Part shown: positions 1 through 11,179 of the stretch, in pieces
How positions within the stretch are numbered: position 1 is the first letter of the stretch
How the letters are laid out: every line of letters starts with the position of its first letter
Assembly (NCBI GenBank): GCA_002221725.1
Contig: NJFT01000096.1
Coordinates: 62,001-126,000, forward strand
Source: Scedosporium boydii
Lineage: Eukaryota > Ascomycota > Sordariomycetes > Microascales > Microascaceae
Direction of reading: 5' to 3'
Length of the DNA stretch: 64,000 nt
Notes under the pieces: generated by a model
The model's database searches: none
The model's input: only the letters and a program-made list of their open reading frames with translations
What the model was told of the DNA's origin: nothing
Position numbers and translations under genes: made by a program

Positions 1-304
1 ATTTGTCGGGTTTGGGGAGTGCTCGGGAACGATTATGGAGGCAATCAAGCAGCCATTTTAGAAATAGAGACACACACATGTAGTCAGGAAAAGGGGTACT
101 GAGGTGGTATATATCTCCAAGAATATACAATTTTATTCCGTATTTCTGCGGACTGGTGCCTCCCTCTGATTGCTAATTCTATCCTTTTCTGGTTCTCTAC
201 ACCAAACCGACTCGAAAGAAATCTAATATGTATGCCAAGTATAATAGATTAACTTCTAACAACTCGACTGAGAGATCCCGATACCTCTAAATATCTATTC
301 CTAC
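1..304. other. window start, no gene seen
   Basis: AT-rich flank downstream of the first minus-strand gene. No supported coding frame, RNA gene or repeat was found; it probably includes that gene's 3' untranslated region. Confidence 0.5.
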
Positions 305-625
305 TTATAGAACGTTCTGAAAGTAAACCATCATAGCTCCCTGGTGTATCGTCCTGGCCAGCTTCTTAATCTCCCCATGCGCGGAACATTGCTCGTCATA
401 GTACTTCCAATCTTCCAGTGTTGCAAAAGTGGTAGAGGCAGCGAGGGTGTAGCCTTGGTTTCGCGCATCTTCAAAAGTTGGCCCTGCTGAGGCGGATACG
501 ATGTAGGGCTTTCCGTCCTTGAGTGCCTTGGTGGGCAATGTGCGGTATAGATCGAGGAGGCGCTGTCGGTCCTCTGCGGAAGGGATCTTGAAGAGGGTGA
601 CGCGGGTGACGGGTTGTGTAGACAT
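305..625 (-). CDS. Dabb (stress-responsive A/B barrel) family protein
   Basis: A single-exon protein of 106 residues. The length, the first beta strand (VTRVTLFKI, residues 6-14), the central helix region and the final strand (AMMVYFQN) fit the small dimeric alpha+beta barrel (Dabb) fold. Fungal members range from stress proteins to small enzymes, including cyclases and decarboxylases encoded in metabolic clusters, so the substrate cannot be read from the sequence. There is no signal peptide and the protein should be cytosolic. It is divergent from the NmrA-like reductase gene across about 640 bp, so the two may share control. The start is the first ATG after an in-frame stop. The family is fairly secure and the function is not. 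Confidence 0.72.
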   Translation of the reverse strand: MSTQPVTRVTLFKIPSAEDRQRLLDLYRTLPTKALKDGKPYIVSASAGPTFEDARNQGYTLAASTTFATLEDWKYYDEQCSAHGEIKKLARTIHQGAMMVYFQNVL

Positions 626-1266
626 CTTGGATGAGTGATATTGGTGCGGTTGGGTGTGCGACTGGGGCCTGAATGAAATCTTGAGTGGAATCTTGAGTGG
701 AATCTCTGTGGTATCTCGAGTGGTATCTGGATATGGGAGACGGTGAAATGTCGTGGTTTTGCAAGAGAGTACCGAGAGAGGATTAAACGAGATGGAAATG
801 GGGTTTGGTAGTGACTGGTAGGCGATGTTCGTAAGATGGTAACGGGGGAGGCGGGTCTTTTGGATGATGGCCAGGCAATATATTGATCACTTAAAACTCG
901 AGGAATCCGGGACCGTGATGGGCAGCGGTAAGTGTCTCTCCCTCCGGAATAGATCAATGAATTAGCTTCCGTGTTAATCCCGTAGCCAATTGGGAGATGA
1001 TCCATAAGCGTTGACCCCAGTTCAAACGTATGGAGCTAGTGCCGTCTAGGTAGCGCACCCAGGTCATTGACACAATACATGTACTGCATAAACTCCCTGG
1101 ATACCCCGAGGCTGGAGGTTATTGTGTCACCGACGGTTCCCAGCTATACACACAGCTTGTACAAATATTCCGTGCTCCATTCAAACTATAGTGTTTCATT
1201 CTGTTGCCAATCTCTCATCAATACAACCAAGACTACCTCTTTAAACAGGTTTTCTCTATCATAGTC
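626..1266. other. divergent intergenic region
   Basis: Promoter space shared by the Dabb gene and the NmrA-like gene. An imperfect direct repeat built on TCTTGAGTGGAATC lies at about 675-725. No coding frame here is convincing. Confidence 0.5.
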
Positions 1267-2372
1267 ATGGCTGTCGTCCTCGTTGCTGGTGGCCTTGGTG
1301 ATATGGGCAAGCTCATTACCGAGGCCATTCATGATATTGGCAAATATGAGGTGTATGTCACGTCTCGCAGGGTAAGTCAGATCGTAGTCCAACATTCATG
1401 CCATTCATGCAACCACTTTTCAGTATTTTCCCGCATCTGGACCATCCCCCAAGATGGAAAACGCAATTAACGAATATTCTTCAGGCCCCGAAAGACTATC
1501 CATCACGCCCCTCACCCTTGACAGGAAAGGAATATATGCCAATTATTCAGACGGATTACAGCTCCGAGGACTCCCTGGTTGAGCTTCTAGACAAGCACAA
1601 AATCAACACCGTCGTTTGCACGTTCGCCCTGGATTTCCCAGCAGCCAGTGATTCCCAACTGACCCTCATCAAGGCCGCCGAGAGAGCAACCAGTGTCAAG
1701 CGGTTCATTCCCTCCGAATTCAATGTCGATTACGATCAGGGTGACGATCTTCTCCCGTACCCGGACAAAAAATACCATACTGTTGCCAGGCGTGAGCTAG
1801 AGAAGACGACTACTCTTGAGTACAGTTACATCTACCCCGGCATGTTCATGGACTATTTCGGAATGCCGAATATATCCACCCACCTCAGGGAACTGTGTCT
1901 CTTCGTTGATCCAACAAATGGTGTCGCGCTTGTACCTGGAGATGGAGAGACAAAGATGGCCACGTCTTACACCAAGGATATCGCCAGGTATACCGCCCTT
2001 GCCCTCGGCCTGGACAAGTGGCCTCGGGTTATGATCACGGCATCAAGTACCGTCACGATCAACGAGCTAGTAGCCTTGGTCAACAGGAATCTGGATACTC
2101 CTCTCAAAATTACATATCAGCCTCTTTCTTCCCTGCTGAAACACCAGGATCGTACAATGCTGCCTCGGAACGTGCCGATCGCCGAGCACTTCCCTGAAGG
2201 CGTGGAGCAGCTTAGCGCGCTCCTAGCGGATCTGGGTGCTTCTGTAGCCCTTGGAGCGTACGACTTTTCGCGCCTCCCGGATCATCTTGATCTGGTAAAG
2301 CACTTCGCAGAGGAAACAACCCCGCCCATGAGGATTGAAGAGCTGCTAGACAGCGCCTGGGGAAACAAATGA
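1267..2372 (+). CDS. NmrA-like / isoflavone-reductase-like NAD(P)-binding protein
   Basis: Two exons, 1267-1371 and 1485-2372, give 330 residues. The intron (GTAAGT..CAG, 113 nt, phase 0) has a TTAACGAA branch-like site. The N-terminus is a Rossmann beta-alpha-beta unit with the glycine pattern GGLGDMG at about residues 8-14. The later SVKRFIPSEFNVDY segment is typical of the phenylcoumaran-benzylic-ether / isoflavone reductase branch, and the adjacent DKKYHTVARRE carries the lysine found at the active-site position of that branch. Fungal members are usually NADPH-dependent reductases or redox-sensing regulators. The gene is divergent from the Dabb gene and convergent with a Zn2Cys6 regulator, with about 120 bp between stops. 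The substrate is unknown; the amine oxidase and P450 nearby suggest, but do not prove, a shared pathway. Confidence 0.8.
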
Positions 2373-2492
2373 CCAGATCAGGGATGGGAGTGTAAGTCGC
2401 AGGGATTCACAGCTGCCTGGGCGAAAGTGGAAAGTGGCCTTGCTACAGGTAACGAAACGGATAATACATTGTTATTTCGATAGCTACTAGTA

Positions 2493-4342
2493 TCAAACTA
2501 ATATTTGTGACTGGCCGATCCGCTGCATTATGTCTTGCCACCGCTCCGGGGTCGCTTGTCCCTGGGCCACGAGGTCACGGTGCGCCCAAACCTCTTCCAG
2601 GATTTTCTGCCCATTCTTCGTGTTGTGTAATCCCAAGAGGTGAAGGCCCTCCAATTTTGATTGCACGTAATTCCGCTCGTCGACTAAATCCATCTCGGCC
2701 CCGAGCACCACCAAGCACCACCCCAAGTTAGCTCCCGGACCAAGCGCATCGGGAACCATGGTAAGAAGCTCCTGCGCAGTGCCGAGGCTTGATTGCATTT
2801 CCTCGGTAAGGGGTACTTCCGGACCATTAGCAATGCGATATACGTAGATATGGGATGCGTGTCGGAAGATCTCGGCGGTGGCGACGATTCGGCGTCGGAG
2901 CTCCTCTTGGGCCATACCGACGGTGATGAGGGACGGTGCGGTACTCTGACATGAAATGCTGACGAGAGGATTGGAATTGAGGATGATTTCGGTCGACCGA
3001 ATCTGTTTTTGCAAGTCGTCCACCTTCTCCTGAAGCTCTTCCGTCGTCATGTGGCCGTCTCTGGAAGATGCATACAAACGGGACGCAGCCCACTGTACAT
3101 CACTAACGTTAGCACTACCGAGCACGGGACATGCCTCAAAGGCGCGACTGAGGGAGGGGATAGGGCGAGGAGGAGGGTAAGGAGGAGGGCGCCGTTCAAT
3201 ATCATCGGGCATCCTGCTCTGGGACTCACCATCAACTTTAGCAATCTGGATGAGCAACCAAATAGAGCATCTACATAATTCCCTTGACCCGTGGCTTCGT
3301 TTTGCAGGTCCAGCCAAGACTCCAACTCAGGCATCGCTGGTTTGCCCATATTTAGTGAGCTTTGCGTGTCTAGCAGACAGACCCAGGTTTTGATAAAGGG
3401 ATCGAGGTCTGAGCAGTCACCTCGACAGTGAATCCAGCCTCGGATCGCATCGTAGTGCCCCTTCCAACGGTCTGATCCCGAGAATACCTGGATAGAAAGA
3501 TGGGAGTGTTAGTAGACAATTTCAATATCTAAGGGCGTGAGCGAGGAGGGAATGAGGCCATACTTCAAAAGACACTAGCAGCAGCATTGCAGCCAGCGTG
3601 ACCTGGCTGTGGATATGGTCTGGTATCAAGAAGCGATCTCGTAACGCCTTGGAGGCCGCGCGAAGATACTTCCGAGATATGTTATCGGCTGTATGTTGCC
3701 AGCGGCTATGATGAGATGCAGCAACGGCGAGAGCGGCGTTCAATACAGCCGGCTCCCGAAGGGCCATGGGTAGTAGTGAACGATATCCGTTTCCGGTGTA
3801 GTCGACTGCGAGAGCTATCCTCGCGATGTTTTCTAACGAACAGGGGCGTGATAGATGAGCAACCAGTTCTCGGAGACGTTGATGGGGGAGGCTGGTATGG
3901 AAAAACCAAGCATGAAATCAAACCACTTACGAATATAATGTTGCATGAAGAAGCTTTCCTCAGAGGGGAGACCAAGGGCCGACATTTCTCCCGGTAATGC
4001 GACTCCAGTGCCGGACGGGGAGCTTCCATCCGACGATGTCGATTTGCTTCGGCGTCTTGACATCTTCCGTTTCTTCAACCCTTCGATTCCGGCCGGCCAA
4101 TGAAGGCGAAGGCCATATCCACTGCAACGAACACCGACCTGTGTGCATGTTTTGCATTCTAAAATGAATGCAAAAGCAAAAAATATGAAACCAAAGGTCA
4201 GCAACAGCTGTCAATGTTTTGCGGGGATTCGGGATTGCTACGCACGGGGAAGGCCACCATCACACGTCCTCTTTTTGTTCAAGCACGTCCAACAAGATCC
4301 GGTGTCGTTCCGCCGCTCGGCAGGGGGAAGATTCCGTTCCAT
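2493..4342 (-). CDS. Zn2Cys6 fungal transcription factor (483 aa)
   Basis: Five exons (4342-4246, 4158-3931, 3832-3564, 3487-3230, 3092-2493) join in frame to 483 residues. The zinc cluster is split by the first intron: Cys17, Cys20 and Cys27 lie in exon 1 and Cys34, Cys37 and Cys44 in exon 2, giving C-x2-C-x6-C-x6-C-x2-C-x6-C. It is followed by CSGYGLRLHWP and a basic KKRKMSRRRSK stretch. The rest is a helical fungal-specific TF domain (FFMQHYIQNIARIALAV, LPMALREPAVLNAALAVAASH). The coding sequence begins at the ATG 16 codons before Cys17. It is a nuclear DNA-binding regulator of unknown targets, and could control the neighbouring reductase, amine oxidase and P450. All four introns have GT..AG ends; the last one is 137 nt. 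Confidence 0.85.
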
Positions 4343-4996
4343 CTTGGTACCGGGCTCGGTTCGAGATGAGAGCTCTTATTTACAAATATCACAAGAGATT
4401 GTGCATCCGTCAAACAGCTTCCGTGTCATCAGCACTGGTAGGAAAACCCCCCAATTGCCGCAGATGCAAGAGAACCCCAAGAATGCAGGAATGATAGATA
4501 GGAAGGGATGGAGGGGCGCCGGGGGTGCTGGACGCGCTGGGACGTTTTGGTTATCAGTCCTCATTCAGCCATTGTCCATGCACCTGACCACCTTTGACTT
4601 CGCAAGGAGCACACCCACATCCTACCTATATCCCATTTAGGTTTAGCTGGGACTGACAGTGAGATAAGAACTGCGGGGAGCTAACCCAGGAAAGTCCACT
4701 ATCCCTGTTCGGTGGGAGATACGCAGGGGTGGAATGCGGGGTAAAAAGGATTGGCGTATGCATCTACCGAGGGATCCGTGCAGTTGGCTTTCCAAAGATA
4801 AGCGGGAAGTTCCGAACACTGCATGTACGAAGTACTTGTCGTCTATCATGACGATGTATCCGCGGAAAAGATTTAGGGTTAGGGTTACGTAGCAATCGGT
4901 CACATTATCTTTGTTGTACGTACTCTTATTGTCCTATGTTTCGTTCGCCCCAAGAGCTCCCTCACTTCCTAATAACTAGGCAGGATTTCAACATTA
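4343..4996. other. intergenic region upstream of the 483-aa regulator
   Basis: Promoter of the minus-strand regulator and 3' flank of the next gene. It contains an interstitial telomere-like motif, listed separately. No other coding sequence is supported. Confidence 0.5.
4873..4887 (+). repeat. interstitial telomere-type repeat / telobox
   Basis: Two and a half perfect TTAGGG units (TTAGGGTTAGGGTTA). TTAGGG is the telomere repeat of most filamentous ascomycetes. At this length it may be a telobox-type protein-binding site, a relic of break repair, or chance. Confidence 0.6.
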
Positions 4997-7820
4997 CTAC
5001 TTAAACACATCCTGAGGAAATATATCAGGCCAAAGATCTGGTCCACCAACACTTGGCCCTAGACCAAGAAATATAGACATCTCCGAGTTAAATAGTGGAT
5101 CGTCCGCAAAAGCGGGAGGCTGCCCGAGGCCAAAGAGGCTTGAAAAGGTGTCGCCGATGTCAACAGGGATTGAATCTCCGAGCTCATCCGGGCGAGGCTG
5201 GCGCGAGTAGATGCCTTGCAAGTACGTCGCCGGATCTGGCATCTGCCCTGACATGGAAGTGAGAATTGCGCCCGCCATGTGCACTGGTGATTGCGGCTCC
5301 ATCATATTGGTGTCTGTCGTCATCATGGCTGTTCTCTGGGAGTGTTGCTCTTCCGCACTCAAGATTGGGTGTTGCTGGGTTTCTAGGCTCTCTTGAACCA
5401 GTCCTCCCTGCACTGCCGAGACGTTGTCGCTTTCCGCGGCGGTAGATTCCAAGTCCTCGCTTGCGTCAATATCCCCCGAGAGATGGCCAGCATAAGCATG
5501 TAACCATCCCGGGCCATTGCTGGAAGTCTCTTGGCGAATCTGTTCCGTGTTTTCTTTTTCGGGAGGGTTCTGAGGAGACTGGACCGCACGCGATCCATTA
5601 TATCTGTTATCCGCTTCTTCCTCCTCATCTTCATCTGTGGTTTCGGTATCCTTCGGGCCGAGAGGCATGAAGGTTGGCTCCTCAATGTCGACGAACCGAC
5701 TAAAATAACTCCCAAATGCGGCCTCAACACTATCCAGCGGATGTCTCAGTCCCATGTTCGTTTCATGAACTTTAAATAACACGCTCATCTAAAAGAAGAA
5801 TATTGAGTCAGCGATGGAACCCATCAAAGTGAGCTTCATGGTGATCATCATACCCAATCCTCTGCTGGCTTATAAAACGTTTTTAAAGCGCCGAGCACTA
5901 TGAATGCGAGCTTTAGATTTTCCACGATTCCATCATCATATGGTTTTGAGGACCTGTGGAGTCGATTTATAGACACGAAGGCGCTCTGAGCGCATGCGAA
6001 ACCGACCCATATCGCGTGCTATTTATTCTTCGTCAAGTCTTCGTTTTTCGTCCGATTCAACGAGTGGGAGGAATTGGCTTACGGAGTAAAATCCTCCACC
6101 TTTTATCACATCTCGGGTTATTTCACAGATGGCGTCTGCGCTGGATACGCAGCGGTAAACCCTTTCTTTTAAAAACAGTGGTGGCGCTTGGGGAAACTCG
6201 ATACACCTAACAGCCGCTACCTCACCAGTTGGTGGAGGGCGTTCTGGGATAGGTAGGAAAGTTCGATTTAGGGTGATGACGCCGCAGTGCCATACCAAGG
6301 ACGCCATGACACTCCCATCAAAATTCGATTTCGGCGAGTGGTACAGAGGGGGACCACCACCAAATCGAAAGGTATTCGGATGACGTAGTAGGTAATCTTC
6401 TAGCTCACCTTGAAGTTCTCTAAAGCGCGATTGCGGTGCCCAAGGGAGTGGATTCTGCTCGCCAAGGGGCGTGGAACACAGCTGATGGACACATACAAGT
6501 AGCTGGAGAAGTTCTACTAGATGCGAGCAATCTTCGGGGCATGAAGGGCGTGCAGAGTCTAAGCTGGGTTTCTTGGAGAGCCTCTCACAAGATGACCTAA
6601 GGACAGCGTAACCCAGACAATGGGATGTCTTTGCAACGGCCAGATATTCCGCAGCGACGTTTAGGGCCTCGATTTGTTCACCGTCCAGATCACAAGCTGC
6701 CCTAGCTAGTTCAATAAGACTGAATCCTGTCGCTTCTGTATCGTTAGTAAAGAGGCACTGCTCCCCGCGCAAAAGAGAAAAAAAAGAGATGCCAACTCAC
6801 CAATATCCACCCACGCCTGTCGCCCGTGTGCTCTGCTCGCCTCGTAATCCACAAGTATACAAGCTGCGTTGACGTTGTTAACCTGTTTCCAGCTATCGGA
6901 AGACACCTGTATGGAATTCCGAGCTTCACGAGAGATGGAAGCTGCGAGCCGTCTTGTCTTCGGCCCTCGTACGGCCCTGTGGATGGTGAATCTTATGCTC
7001 GAAGCACATATCGCAAGGATCAGGCCACGGGTCATGGTTCCCCGTGCGAGGTACTGGCGGATTTGGGAGGGAGGGAGGAGCAATTTCAAATGTGCGTTCG
7101 AACGGGCACAAAATATCTCCATGAGATGACATACCACAGATATATCAAGTGCGGGAAGCCTGCAATTCTGGTTAGCATAGGGTTGCTTTTTGGGGGATTC
7201 GAGAGGCGTCTTCGTCGTAGTGCTGTCCTACACATGCAAAATGGAGTCTTTCTCATAGAGAAGCTTCTCTAAATAGGGTTTCCAGAGTGACTGATCAGAA
7301 AACTCGTTCACATCATCATCATCATCATCGTCGTCGTTGCCATCATCTCCATCGTCATTGTGGCCCCCTTCCTGCTCTTCGGTATTAACCACTATTTGAT
7401 CGAGCTCGACGATTTTCGGCAAAGTTTGCGGGGACTTGATAGACGCGACCTGGACCTCAACGTCTGAAACTACCCTCTGTGCAGGAGACGGATGTCGAGG
7501 GGCTAGCTGGTGAATTATCCTCGGGGTCTGCTCAGCGGGCTGTCTCGGTCTTGGACCACGCCGGGAGCGATTGTTGTTGTGGAACTCGCATTGTCGCCCA
7601 CTCTCTAAACACAGCGTGCATGGTTGTGTACCGCTGCATTTGACCTTTCGTATTGGTTGACATCGTTAGTAACTTAGTAGTGATCTCTCGTCGCAAAATG
7701 CAGCCAAGGCGTGGGAGATCTGCTTCTCCTGCTTACCCTTCTTTTTCGGCAAGAACCACAGGCTATAGTAACTTTCCTTCTGTAGGGGCCGTGGATAGCT
7801 GGGAAATTGACGTCCGCCAT
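4997..7820 (-). CDS. Zn2Cys6 fungal transcription factor (810 aa)
   Basis: Six exons (7820-7737, 7644-7232, 7159-6801, 6735-6083, 5985-5854, 5788-4997) join in frame to 810 residues. The zinc cluster has Cys21, Cys24, Cys31, Cys37, Cys40 and Cys47 and is again split by intron 1, after CRKRR. An acidic run of about seven Asp encoded by a GAT/GAC microsatellite (7308-7338) follows in the linker. The middle homology region includes LLLPPSQIRQYLARG and MTRGLILAICASSIRF. The C-terminal third is acidic and low in complexity (TTDEDEEEEAD) and may be an activation domain. It is divergent from the amine oxidase gene, a common layout for a pathway-specific activator and its target. The 5986 acceptor was chosen because it alone keeps the frame; an AG two bases further on would break it. 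Confidence 0.82.
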
Positions 7821-8426
7821 CGTGATCTCGAATTATGAAGATTTGTTTCTTAGGTCTTGACGATGCCGTTTCCAATACCGCGACCAGGGGTTCTGTGACC
7901 TTCCCACCTCCAAGCTCGCCCCTGTGGAGCCATCGCTGTATCCAATCTCCAATAGGCCCCGTATTATGCATAACTCCCTTTGTGTTATTCCTTTGGAGCG
8001 GACGGAGAGTAAGTCTCTGATTGGGCAAAGTTTTTCCGGCTTGGCAACCACGCTTATCGGGTCGGTCCCAATCCCGAGGTACCCTTGTACCACATCGCAT
8101 CGAGAAGCATGCTCAGACAAGGGACGGACGAGATGCATTGCGAAGTGGAATGACCCGTGCCTGGGAGGCGGGTGTCAATGTGCCTCTGTAGTAGACGGAA
8201 CGATGTGTGAATGCTTTGCAACCAGACCACCTGGTCTGACCATTTTTCCAATTCCTTTTATGGGGCTGGGCTTGAATATCTTAAACAGCCTCTGATCGCC
8301 CTTGGAAGCCGTGAAGCTGTCTTTGAAGAGACTCACCATCTACAGTCTATTTCATTCTTGGACAATTGCATTCTCCATTCAAAATTCATACATCATCTTT
8401 GAAAAAAAAAAGAAAAAAAAAAAAAA
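7821..8426. other. shared promoter of regulator and amine oxidase
   Basis: About 600 bp between two divergent start codons, with no coding sequence of its own. The right end is an A-tract leader, listed separately. Confidence 0.55.
8402..8426 (+). promoter_or_regulatory. poly(A) leader directly before the amine oxidase ATG
   Basis: Ten A, one G and fourteen A run straight into the ATG at 8427. This is an unusually pure A leader; in yeasts such leaders can favour initiation and bind poly(A)-binding protein. Whether it is part of the mature 5' UTR is inferred. Confidence 0.5.
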
Positions 8427-10187
8427 ATGGTCTACTCTACTGAGGGTTTTACCTGGACTCCTTCCGGGGGTCGCCGTGATGGTCTCCCAACGATCGGTGC
8501 CATTGTCCCTCCGACACATGTTGCCGAGTCTCAACCCGAGGACGGTGTGCACGATGTCATCGTAATTGGTGCTGGATATGCGGGCCTGGTTGCTGCTCGC
8601 GACCTAGCTACCCAGGGTACGTTACCCAGTGTCTTCCAAATTCAAGCCATAGCTGACATGGAGTACATTCAGGCAAGAAGACATTGCTTCTCGAAGCTCG
8701 CGACCGAATCGGCGGGCGCACGTGGCACGCTACCATTAACGGATTCAACTATGAGATGGGTGGAACATGGATCCATTGGCACATGCCTCACATCTACCGT
8801 GAGGTATCCTACTATGGGCTTCACGATGACTGGATCGTCACCCAGAATCCCGGTGGTAAAGAAGATTACTTCACGGCCACGACTGGCTCCGAGCAACGGA
8901 CCCTGACCCACGAGGAAGAGGTAAGCTTCAACCCCTAGGATCTCCCCCCTCCCGAAGAAACATTGGCTCATAAAAGTAAACGTGTAGGCTGAGGAGACCG
9001 GCCGAGTGTTCCGCGATTTCTGCAACGTCGACGGCGACGATCTGAAACATGCTTGGAAATACGCCTTCGGTACGGGTCAGTCTCCCGAGAAAATGGCTGA
9101 GTGGGACAAGCTCTCTTGCCAGGACCGACTGGATCAGATCCGGGACAAGTTCACACCGGAGGAGCTTACGATGCTGGAAGGCCAGCTACTCCAGATGGGC
9201 GGTAATACTCTTGATAAGATCGGCCTTCTCAGTACTCTGCGCTGGTGGTCGTTGGGTTCGCATACTCCTACTGGGCTCAATGACATTGCTCTTCACACTC
9301 GGCTTAGCAGCGGCCAGAGTGAGCTGCACAGGCGTATTTTTGGCCACACCCTGTCGACTGGCAACTTGTCTTACAGCTTCCGCACCCCCGTCGAGCGGGT
9401 TGAGGATGCGGCTGGCGTCGTCACAGTGACTGCCAGAGACGGCAAAATATACAAGGCCAAGTCTGTTATCTGCACTATCCCTCTCAACGTCCTCTCGTCC
9501 GTTGAGTTCCTCCCACCACTTCCCGCAGACAAACAAGAGGCTTTGCAGTATAAGTCCGTCAACAGGTGCAACAAGATCCATGTCGACCTTCTCGGGCCCG
9601 ACTATCTCTCCTGGGCCTCTATGGGCACCCCAGGAAAGGGTTTGATATCTGCGTTTGGAGATCACCTTACCAACGCGGATAACTCCCATCTCGTCTGCTT
9701 TGGCCCTGACCCAGAGAGTCCTCTCGGTCTTTCCCTCAACGATATCGACGCAGTCAAGGCTGCCCTGGTCCATCTTCTGCCCAAGAAAAAGCAGAGCGAG
9801 GCCATCATTACCCGAATTGTCAGTACTCAGGACATTCATTCTTTCGTTTCCGTTTTCCTCTTTCCGTGTCTCCCTTGGGCAAAGTTCTAGATCTATACTA
9901 ACTTGTATAACCAGGTTTCTCACGATTGGAATAATGATGAGTTCGCTAATGGAACCTGGTGCTTCATGCCCCCCGAAGCTACCGCTAAATACCTTACCGT
10001 CCTTCAGAGACCCCATGGTAATGTCTATTTTGCCAGTGCAGACTGGTCGGACGGCTGGTGCGGATGGATCGATGGGGCGGTTCAGAGCGGTATGGAAATG
10101 GCCAGGGACGTTATTCAGCATCAGAAGAAGGCTTCGAAACTCGAGAAGGCAGCCTTGTTGAAGCCCATTATTCCCAATGGTATTTGA
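8427..10187 (+). CDS. flavin monoamine oxidase (MAO-N-like)
   Basis: Four exons (8427-8616, 8673-8920, 8988-9818, 9915-10187) give 513 residues. The N-terminal dinucleotide-binding fold VIVIGAGYAG (residues 44-53) is followed by LLLEARDRIGGRTW and YEMGGTWIHWH, the FAD-contacting pattern of the amine oxidase family. The C-terminal VYFASADWSDGWCGWIDGA is the second FAD-binding segment. The whole reads like Aspergillus MAO-N, which oxidises primary amines to aldehyde, ammonia and hydrogen peroxide. No signal peptide is seen. The C-terminus (LLKPIIPNGI) is not a clear PTS1, so peroxisomal location is uncertain. It lies between a divergent Zn2Cys6 gene and a P450, suggesting amine catabolism or tailoring of a metabolite. 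Intron 3 uses a GTCAGT donor. Confidence 0.9.
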
Positions 10188-11179
10188 GTACGTTTCTGAG
10201 GTACTCTCATACTCTTTCATTAGATCAGTTCCACTCCAATTATTAGACTGCAGAGCGTTGGAGCTTATTTAATCGCTATCATTGATTCATCATAGTATTT
10301 ACAGTATTATTGTTTAGCCAACTAGAGCAAGCCTATTGCAAACTTCCATCATCGCCTGTATGACGAGGAAAGCTCATGTGAGCCATAGAACTAACTTGAT
10401 TCCATACTAGCTACCAACTGACAGCGTAAATGGAGGCTCAAACGAGAACTAGACCTCGGTTGAAGGGATCGTATGACAACCCCTGTTTGGCCGTCCCTTT
10501 GAATAGTAGATTCGGGGTCTAGATTGAGTTTGTAACGAAGTTTCAAGGTTCTAAACCGAAACTGGTAATCGGACGTTATCTACGACCTTACCGGAACCCG
10601 CGTACCGCGAACAAGACCAGCTTAAGGTAAGGTAGCACTGTGCTGAACCCCTCACACCAATCCTCACCAATGACCAGCCATTTGAACTAACAATTCCGAC
10701 CCGGCGACCTGCATTACCGTTCCAAGGTTACAGTAAGAGATGGCCCCCAGAGCGGAAGAATCGAGGGACGCCTCTTGATTCCATAACTCTGAATAGTCAT
10801 TGGCCAGGTCTACTCTAATCGGTTGACGCAGGGTCATCTCCATTGGGCGACTCATGCGCCAACTGGGTGGCGCTAAGACTTTTGGAAAACGCTGAGTGTG
10901 GGCACCAGTCGCAGAATGTTCCGAGATCCTGTTGGAAGTGACTGGTCGCATCTTAACACCTTCGTCCGCTACACGTCTTCCCTTCGACGGACTTTGCTAT
11001 GTCCGAATCTCCTCGCAGGCCAGGGAGTCTCGCTCCAGTTATCATATCACGATAATGGACTAGATTCTATATAATGGGACTTCTATCACGAAGGAGTTGA
11101 AATGCAATGTTGACGGCGTAACACGGACATTTCCTGTTCTTCAAATACCATCACCAGTAGAGGCCCTCCATTGCCCATC
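10188..11179. other. intergenic region before the P450
   Basis: About 1 kb without a convincing reading frame. It should hold the 3' UTR of the amine oxidase and the promoter of the P450. Confidence 0.5.

Noticed and set aside
7300..7345. CAT/CGT trinucleotide run as a stand-alone microsatellite feature
   Set aside because: It lies inside the 810-aa regulator and encodes an acidic Asp run, so it is described there.
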